From: Clarkia xantiana subsp. parviflora
Taxonomy: Eukaryota; Streptophyta; Magnoliopsida; Myrtales; Onagraceae
Assembly (NCBI GenBank): GCA_036873135.1
Contig: JAPTYO010000007.1
Location: 25,712,763 to 25,776,762, forward strand
Length of the DNA stretch: 64,000 nucleotides
Direction: 5' to 3'
In this document: in pieces, positions 56,688-64,000 of the stretch
Layout: each line of letters begins with the position of its first letter
Numbering within the stretch: the first letter of the stretch is position 1
Program-made: the position numbers and the translations under genes
The notes under the pieces: generated by a model
What the model saw: only the letters and a program-made list of their open reading frames with translations
What the model was told of the DNA's origin: nothing
Databases searched by the model: none

Positions 56688-59600
56688 TTAGTTCCCCCCA
56701 CCGGGAGGTGGTTGATACCCAATATACGGGTTGTAATAGTCGTAATAAGAAGGTGGGAACTGCCCAGACGGTGCTTGGAGAGGCCCAGGCGGTGAAGAAA
56801 TAGACCCACGCAGTGGTGGATAAGGACCGACTGGTGTTGGATAAGGCCCAGCTGGTGGTGGATAAGGCCCAGGAAATGGGTCGGGCCTTGCAGACTGTGA
56901 CATGGCGAACCTATCTTGTACAAATCCTGGTTGTGAAAACTGAGTAGCCATTGGAGGTTGGGAATCAGGTATTTCCATTTCTTGTGCGTCTTCACGTTCT
57001 TCCTCGATGCTACAGTCAGACATCTCTCCATCTTCAAGTATATTGAGCATGTCATGTTGCCCAGAAACAGTCAAGCAATGAGTTGTGATGTCCATCATTT
57101 TTTTATAACGCTCCTTAGGAGGGCCATTATCATGCATCAATTTTCTTATCTGTTTGTACATGAGACTGTAGCCACGCGCCTGTTCAACAATTCACGTAAT
57201 AGTGGTTATTCGAATGACTTAATTGTAGACTTATAAAGATATATTTCTTTTGTCTTACCATGTAGCTTATCATGTCACCGTGTTGACCGAGATACCCCTC
57301 CGAAGAGCGAACATGCAATGGTCGTTGTTCTTCAACTTCTTCAGCTTCAACTTCAACTTCTGGGTGATGTTTAGCTAAAGAAGTTGTAATACGACGATAC
57401 CACTTGAAATATTCTTTCGACCTCACACATTCGGGCTCAGGGATAGGATACATATCACGATCATTGCGGTTGTTCCACAACAATATGTACTCCTCATGGG
57501 TAACATGCCACGGTGTTGGCGGTGACTTCTGCCATTGGGCACACGAGTGGAGGCGATCCCATAATTGTCGATCAGGGAACACCTCGGGGATATAAAATCC
57601 AAAGCCTAACTGCTTATACACTCGTTGTGGCAGTTGATATTCCACAGAGTTAAAGTGGATCAGAGGTAGTTGTAAGTATGCCAATTCCCAACCTTCTCTA
57701 GCAATTTGTGGCATTATTGATGCAACTTCCGCGGTCCATGGGTTCCAAGTAACCTGTGTTATAACAATATTAGAGTCAACATATTAACTATAAATATAAT
57801 ATGGCATTCTAATGATCGATTATTTAAGTTTAATACCGCAGAGTTCTTCAATATCTTAAGTTCATCTCGGTAAAACCACCTAGTACGAGTTTGGACAGTT
57901 TTCTTTGAACTCTTTTTCTCTCTCCACCAACAACCGACAGCACGACCAGCCTCAACATGACCAAAGCACGTGGGTCTACCAAGCGCGAGATACGTCCAAC
58001 ACCACACCTATATATGAGATAAATGCCATTACATAATATAAGTAATTAATAATATTAATAATGCATTTTCAATACCTGTACTAGCACACCACAACCGCCG
58101 ATGTTGGTCGCTGACTTTTTACAAGTCCACTTGCACAATCCCCTGTACAAGTGGCTCAATACAGCAGAACCCCAACTGTATAGACTGCAAACGTCCAGAT
58201 CTTCGATAAAATATAAATATTGCAGTGGCACCAACGATCCGTTGGAGTCTGCGAATAAAACTGTCCCTAAGAGACACAATATATACGCACGTGCTCTCTT
58301 TTCTGCTTCTTCATCATCGTCTGTTATGAACTGAGGATGCTTTTTTTCTTTCAAGAAAGTGTTCTTCAACCAGCTGCACTTGAGATCACACGTCCCTTTG
58401 ATTAATTCGTCGGCAGGCGGTTGTTCACCAAACAAACGCTGGAAAAGAGATAGAGTGTGATTTTTCATAAATCCCGCAACTGAAACTTCGAGATTTAATA
58501 CAATTCCATCTCTGTAATGGTCTGATATCGGCGGACCATCTATCCTTAACCCCAAGATCATCGCCACATCCTTCAGAGTAATCGTCATTTCACCTGTAGG
58601 AAGATGAAAACTGTGGGTTTCTGGTCGCCACCTCTCCGCTAAAGCATGCATCATTCCAACATCTACCTCAATACGAGATGTCAATCCTGCACCAAGAAAG
58701 CCCGCCTGGTTGACGAACCCCGCAGTTCGTGCGTCTATCTCCCACAATTTTGCACATCTAAAGTGTGACTCGGGCCACGGAGTCTCGATCTATCAACATG
58801 AAACTATTCGTTATTAGTTCAAAATAATTAATTCGTCAATTTTTGTTTCAATGTAAAAATATTTCTTCAATAAGGTCCAATATCTATTTTTCCTAATTCT
58901 AATTTCTCTATTTAAAATCAACATTTAAAAATACTATCAAATTTCAGAAATACTTTTAATATATTATAACACTCTAATTTATGTTTTTATATTCGAAATG
59001 TAAAAAAAAAAACGTCTAATCTAATCTCTATTTTTAAATCCTGTTTTTAATTTTATTTGAGAGTTAGTTTTTTTATTATTTCTACAGTTATTTAGAAACC
59101 CTATTTGAAAACGATATAAATTCGACATTTTAAATTAAAAACTTTCAAAATTTTCGTAAATTATGTCAACACTTAATAGCACAGTAATATGTATTTTAAA
59201 TTTAAAAAAAATACTGTTTAATCTCTATTTTTCAATAATGTTTTTTTAACAAATTTGAAATATATTTTTTTTTACTATTTCTAGAATAATTTGAACATTT
59301 GAAAACCCAATAATTTTAACATTTTTTTCCGTATTTAATAAGAAATTAAAAAGAAACCATGAAAATTCGTAATTAATTTCAAAATTTAATAGCACCATAA
59401 TTTCTATTTTTATTTTATTTTTTAATATACATATTAAAAAAACTGTCTAATCTCTATTCTTCAGTTTGATTTTTTAAATTTGAATTTTTTTTAAACTTCT
59501 AATATAATTTCGAAATTGGAAAACCAAATATTTTTTATTTTTTATATTTTGTATTTAAATAAGAAATAAAAAAAACTATTAAATTTCGTAATTACGGTTA

Positions 59601-60207
59601 ACATTTAATAACACACTAATTGGAACCGGAAGACAATAATGAACATTTTTTTTTTTCAATTTGGATATTGTTTTTACATAATTTCGATAATAATTTCAAA
59701 CTATCTAAAATCGCTGATTTGTTATTTAAATTTCTAATTAAAATTTTAATTAATAGTCTAAAATTTCACAAAATAATTTTCTACATTTTAAAGCACATTA
59801 ATTTTAATTTATGATTTCTAATTTTAAATTGGACATTTATAAATAAATTGTCAAATTTCAAAATTTAAAAACAAAACTCAGTAATTTCTTCTTTTTCAAT
59901 TTCGATTTTCAATTTTTTTATTTCAAAATTATAAAAATACTTTTATTTCGAACAAAAAAAAACATCTACTTTCGTATCAATAACATATTTATTTGGCATT
60001 GTACTCTATTTACGCAATCTAATTTAATCTATGTATCAATATAAACATTTATATTTACAGAGAAAATAGAAAATTTACCGTGTCCGTGTGGACAAAACTA
60101 GCCATGTGTACGTTATTCATGTAGAGCACGGTATTATCTCCTAGTTCCTTGCCAAAACTCATCATTCTTCTTGAACCGGAAGAACTGCCTTCACCATGGT
60201 AAGTCAT
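56688..60207 (-). CDS. Plant mobile domain (PMD) protein, 666 aa, transposon-borne
   Basis: Five coding exons: 60207-60079, 58789-58076, 58007-57837, 57753-57259 and 57179-56688. Each is a whole number of codons with GT..AG introns; intron 1 is 1.29 kb. Exon 1 gives MTYHGEGSSSGSRRMMSFGK... Exon 2 holds the PMD core (HFRCAKLWEIDARTAG, RWRPETHSFHLPTGEMTITL, KDVAMILGLRIDGPPIS), as in MAIN/MAIL and PP7-long-form proteins. Exons 3 and 4 continue the domain (WCWTYLALGRPTCFG, TRWFYRDEL, VTWNPW). The last exon is Gln/Pro-rich with repeats around PGPYPPPAGPYP. There is no phosphatase domain. All splice sites and the frame are intact, unlike the transposase opposite. Host PMD proteins act in gene expression and TE silencing; the element's own use of it is unknown. 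Confidence 0.88.
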
Positions 60208-60333
60208 TCCCCTTGAAAATACAACTCTTTTTATAAGTAAAATGATGAGAGAATTATATTTTTACTAAGGTATAGAAATGGGGTTCTTATAGAAAATAGG
60301 AGGAGAACGGAAGAAGATGGGTGGAAAAAAATT

Positions 60334-60344
60334 AGGGTTAGGTA
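60334..60344 (-). promoter_or_regulatory. Telo-box-like motif upstream of the PMD gene
   Basis: On the minus strand ACCTAACCCTAAT lies about 130 bp upstream of the PMD start. Plant promoters of growth-related genes often carry AACCCTAA. Weak evidence. Confidence 0.25.
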
Positions 60345-60356
60345 TAATAGGGGGAA

Positions 60357-60422
<66 letters not shown>
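60357..60422. repeat. Uninterrupted G66 homopolymer
   Basis: 66 consecutive G on the plus strand, between the right TIR and the PMD promoter region. The frames across it (poly-Gly, poly-Pro) are artefacts of the run. Confidence 0.9.
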
Positions 60423-60449
60423 CTGGTTTCTTTTTTCGAAACCAGCCGT

Positions 60450-60753
60450 CCTGTCCCGCTGGTAATACCAGCGGGACGGGGAACCCGACAAAACGGGTTC
60501 CCCTAGGCGCAGGCGCGCATGCCTGCGCCTAGGGGAACCCGTTTGTCGGGTTCCCGTCCCGCTGGTATTACCAGCGGGACAGGAGCCACGCGGGATGACA
60601 GATCATCCCGCGTGGCAGTCAGCGGGACAGGTCATGTCCCGCTGACCATCCCGCTGATAATATCAGCGGGATGGGGCATTTTCATAATTGCCCCATTCCG
60701 AGGGGCATTTTTCAAATTCGAACTTCGCAGGGGGGCAATTTCATAAATTTTCC
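60450..60753 (-). repeat. Right TIR built from serial palindromes
   Basis: Inverse of 51888-52191 with the same hairpins in the same order. Just inside it lies one further hairpin (GGCTGGTTTC..GAAACCAGCC, 60421-60447) that the left end lacks. Confidence 0.9.
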
Positions 60754-60762
60754 ATTATTATG

Positions 60763-61120
60763 TGTGCTTCTCTCTTAATGTGAGTGGACACCCATGTGAA
60801 AAAAAAAACTTAACTAAAATTATAAGAGTATAAAGTAGGTGCAGTGCACGCTTGGGATGTCCTATACTAGATTACTATGATACTATCGCTGTAAAGTGTA
60901 AAGTGGTTAAAGGCTATCCAAGTATTTAATTTCATGGTTATTGTTATTTGAAGCTAAGGAAGGAAGGAAGGTTCGCTTAAGCAAGAAGATGAAGTCAAAA
61001 TGTCATTACCAACTCAAATTCCTAATCATGATTTCAGGCTTGAGAAAACCAACGATCTTTCATTTGGTGGGGGAGCAATTGTGTCTGTAATCTAGTAGAA
61101 TATCTTCTAAGCTCGACTAG
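60763..61120. other. Spacer, nothing assigned
   Basis: No gene or element end recognised. Confidence 0.35.
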
Positions 61121-61566
61121 ACTCATTTTATTCAAGTTCGGTCTCAATTGAGCTTAATTTTTTTAAGTTCGAGCTTGACTCGGTGCTTTACTTGACGAGT
61201 TCGAGCTCGGCTCGGCTCGATTCGACTCACCAATTTTAATGTTTAAATGAATTATAAATGGTGCACCTTACCTTGAGATTGAACTCGAATCAATTGGCAT
61301 CTTGGTTCGAGCTCACTAGCCTTGAATTGAATATATATATATATATATATTATGTAAATCTCAAATAAACTCGAACTCAACTCGCATAGGCGACACCAAA
61401 AAGGTCGAATAGGCTCGAGCCTCTCGTTTTGAGTAACAGTAAACTTGTACTCAACTCAACTTTAGAAAAAGCTCGACTCAGCTCGAAATTTAGCGAGTCG
61501 AATTCAAATATCGTCTGAGTTGATCTCAAATGACTCATAAATAATTTGACTTGTTTACGCATCTAA
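61110..61566. mobile_element. Likely decayed MITE with CTCGA/TCGAG repeats
   Basis: Two zones of sloppy GCTCGA/GAGCTCG repeats (61110-61230, 61370-61510) flank an AT-rich core, the same plan as the hAT elements at 18428 and 46864. No clean termini or duplication found. Confidence 0.4.
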
Positions 61567-61689
61567 GAGCAACAATTTAACTAATGGAGTTAGTTCTATA
61601 TAAATGATGACTCCGTTGCACGATACAATATTTCACTTATATATATATATTAGGAGTGCTAAACTTTTATATATATATATATATATATA

Positions 61690-62262
61690 ATATAGGAGTA
61701 AAACATCTTTTGTGCCATATACTTAATTAAAGTTGGCTTTTGGTGTCAAATTTTTTTTTTTTTAACTTTTAGTGCGTTATATGTTTGTGTTTTGTAAATT
61801 TTTAATGCATTCGTTAATTTTGTGTTAGTTTGATCCATTAAGTAGCACGTATAAGTGACGAAACTTGACTTACACTTTTAATTTTGTTCAACTTAATCCC
61901 TTTAATACATCCCTAACTTTTTCTTATTTAATTTAGCCCTAAAATTTTCAAATCGAACCACTTGACTCGTTGGACCAAATTGGCCCTAGTTAGGGACTGA
62001 CCAATGGCTGGGTCCGACCCTGATTAGGGTCGCTGGAAGGACACTGACTATGTCAATTTAGACTTAGAGTTCGATTGAAATTGGTTAGAGACTAAATTAT
62101 ACCCAAAAAAAGCTGGAGATATAAACTAGGGACTAAACTGAACAAAATAAAAATCAGATGGCAAGTCGCATGCTATTTAACGATCAAAATTAATGGTCAA
62201 CTAACGGATACACCAAAAGTATACGAGTTCATAATATATTATTATATTATACCAAAAGTACA
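61690..62262. mobile_element. Decayed MULE-like element, 'TTTTGGTG' type
   Basis: AAAACATCTTTTGTGCCATA..GGCTTTTGGTG at the left and GTTAACTAACGG-like ACACCAAAAGTATACGAG words at the right mirror each other weakly, with inner TTAATCCCTTTAATAC / AACTAGGGACTAAACTG. It resembles the 5466-5994 element in word order. Old; no duplication visible. Confidence 0.35.
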
Positions 62263-63420
62263 GAAGAAAAAAAAAATTGCATCAGAATCATATTGGTTAA
62301 AGAGGGTTGTACAACAAACTTATCAACCTTAAAATAAAAGTAACTAAACATAAAAAGACATATACAATAGTAGCCCATTAAAATCGGAGGGTTTAGTAGC
62401 CCCTTAATTGCAATTAAGGGCCCATTGGTTTTTTCAAGTTTGATTCGAGTATTACGTACGTACATAATTATTGGATCAATTTGATGGCCTCAATGTTTTT
62501 TTAGGCCGAAGATGGCCTCAATGTTGGCATTTTCATTATGAATAGGATAGGATATATATATATATGCAACTTGCCTACTATATAACACCATCATCAAGCA
62601 AGCCATAAGAGAAAAAGTTGAAAAAAGAACTTTACCATATGTGCAAGGCAAGTAAATACATGCCGGCCGAAGCCATTGGACAATTGTGTCAGATTACATC
62701 ATGTTATTATTACAGTATTTGATTACATTTAAAATTTATATAATATTAATATATGTATGATAATAGATATGATCAGACAATTATATTTAGTTTTATATTA
62801 AAAAACGATTCGTAGATCGGAGTATGTTGTAGGGGTATGTGTGGCGAGCTCTGGCGGTTCTTTAAAGAATAAAACACCAGCCATAATACACATTCCGACG
62901 TTCCATTCCGCCAAGATTCGATTTGTGAGTATGTGGCATGAATGTAATTTTTGACAACTTTAACGGCAAATTCATTTCCTCACTATGTCGGAACTTGTTG
63001 GACCTTTATTGTCGGAACATATATCTTCAGGATCCGTCATTTATAAAGAACACATTTTTATTGATCGTAATTAACAATAATATATGCAATGACTTTTTTT
63101 TTTCATCGAGACCAATATTTGCCTAGTGTCATCGCGCTTTATATGAATAAATTTCTCGCTTCATCATATAATTAAATTTCTGTTAGCGTCATCGCGCTTC
63201 TCAAAATTATCATTCTCCCAAATCAGTTGGACTTTGCATTCTCTTTATTTGTAAAATGCATCATCGTTCTTTATCGATATAATTAATAATTATGATGTTA
63301 AATAATTCATCTCTTTGAATATAAACGTGTCCATGAATAGAATAATTATATCATATTTGTATTTGTACTCTTTCAGAGTCATTATAACCATAAATTGTAT
63401 CACTCGCTTTAGGGGTGGAA
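62263..63420. other. AT-rich spacer, nothing assigned
   Basis: A (TA)n tract lies at 62550-62566. The word GTCATCGCGCTT repeats at about 63129 and 63189. No gene recognised. Confidence 0.35.
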
Positions 63421-63536
63421 TATATTCTAATTGAAATCATTAATCAAACAATGTAATACTCACTTCAGGGAGTAGAGATGATATCATATTTAATCACAAA
63501 CTTCAACACTCACTTCACGGAGTGAAGCACATCTAG
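63421..63536 (+). mobile_element. Candidate Helitron 3' end
   Basis: The hairpin CTTCACGGAGTGAAG is followed by CACATCTAG and a T, the CTRR-T pattern. Similar ACTCACTTCA.GGAGT words occur at 63459-63475. The matching 5' end was not identified. Confidence 0.4.
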
Positions 63537-64000
63537 TGGGCGATGCATATATATATTTTCATCAATTACCGATAGAGATATCAAATAATCAAGCACCTAT
63601 GTGCTAGGCCACACATTTTTTTCATGATAATTCATGTGCTATTATACACACTTCTGGGAGCATAATATATTGATGCATATAACGATTTGTTTAATAATCA
63701 ATTGCAACTAATTCGAAATCGATTAAAATAGCTATGTTGTATGTTCAGTTAATCATTCGAGACAAATAGTTTTTTAAAAAAAATTTAAGAACCGAAACAA
63801 ACTATTCAGTTTAACACATATATCAATGTAATAGGTATACTCATCTGTTTTACGTGAAGATGTAATCGTATTCGTCTTCCGTTTTAGCCATGATCTGTGA
63901 TGGTGAAGTGAATCTGTGTGGAGCAGTCCCGGGCATCTAGATCAGTGTGATGTCCATCCTCTCTCAGGGAAACCAATCGATTAATTAAGTCAGCTTCCTC
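63537..64000. other. Right edge, nothing assigned
   Basis: AT-rich to the window end; the last 100 bases are less AT-rich but show no frame I can support. Confidence 0.35.

Larger units (their letters stand above)
51888..60753 (+). mobile_element. 8.87-kb Mutator-like element carrying a PMD gene
   Basis: The long inverted repeats 51888-52191 and 60450-60753 are nearly identical. A 9-bp duplication with two mismatches flanks the element: CATATTATG at 51879-51887 and ATTATTATG at 60754-60762. Inside, left to right: subterminal short repeats, a possible promoter, a ~330-bp tandem array, a transposase on the plus strand (deleted internally), an intact plant-mobile-domain gene on the minus strand, and a G66 run. 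The two genes converge, as mudrA and mudrB do in maize MuDR. The near-identity of the TIRs points to recent movement, yet this copy's transposase is broken, so it would need help from another copy. Confidence 0.9.

Noticed and set aside
60231..60532. Frames with long poly-Gly or poly-Pro.
   Set aside because: They are translations of the G66 run and have no support on either side.
60519..60746. Similar open frames in both TIRs (51895-52098 minus and 60519-60746 plus).
   Set aside because: They are the same TIR read twice; the frame is forced by the palindromes and has no domain or start context. Not a gene.

Overview
The window is nuclear DNA of a eudicot plant. It is AT-rich and gene-poor (about one gene per 8-10 kb). 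Genes have GT-AG introns and plant-specific products (XTH, NOI/RIN4-like, PPR, plant cystinosin), and the space between them is packed with plant transposable elements. I cannot name the species.

Host genes, left to right: a xyloglucan endotransglucosylase/hydrolase (10628-11758, -); a small plant-specific 'REGRQHG' family gene (23443-24000, -) and a paralogue split by a hAT insertion (18331-19150, -); a cystinosin-type PQ-loop transporter (25118-28352, -, 8 coding exons, 272 aa); a 69-aa NOI/RIN4-like protein (29858-30851, +); an At3g27390-like membrane protein (31684-35007, -, 10 coding exons, 589 aa); an intronless PPR protein (38867-40861, -, 664 aa); and a BAG-like ubiquitin-domain protein without BAG domain (48615-49625, +). 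Exon borders were read by hand; each multi-exon model closes in frame with GT..AG introns. A tail-to-tail inverted pair of ZIP-transporter 5' fragments lies at 9735-10246.

Mobile DNA fills the rest. The main element is an 8.87-kb Mutator-like element (51888-60753) with near-identical 304-bp terminal inverted repeats built from a chain of palindromes, and an imperfect 9-bp target duplication. It carries a transposase (+) that has lost its first catalytic Asp through an internal deletion. Facing it, in the place mudrB holds in maize MuDR, is a complete five-exon plant-mobile-domain (PMD) gene (666 aa, -). A 5-6 copy, ~330-bp tandem array precedes the transposase, and a 66-base G run separates the right TIR from the PMD promoter region.

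Other elements: a 2.7-kb Pack-MULE (12861-15582) holding a PIP aquaporin fragment, a LINE fragment and a nested hAT element that itself holds a PB1-domain fragment; a set of short MULE-like elements sharing a GGGTTAA terminus; hAT elements with low-complexity GC-rich interiors; two solo LTRs of one family with perfect 5-bp duplications; a TRIM with an initiator-Met primer-binding site; Helitron-like elements; Tourist-like MITEs; a LINE tail with a 13-bp duplication; and a 760-bp foldback. Long AT-rich stretches between these show nothing I can assign.
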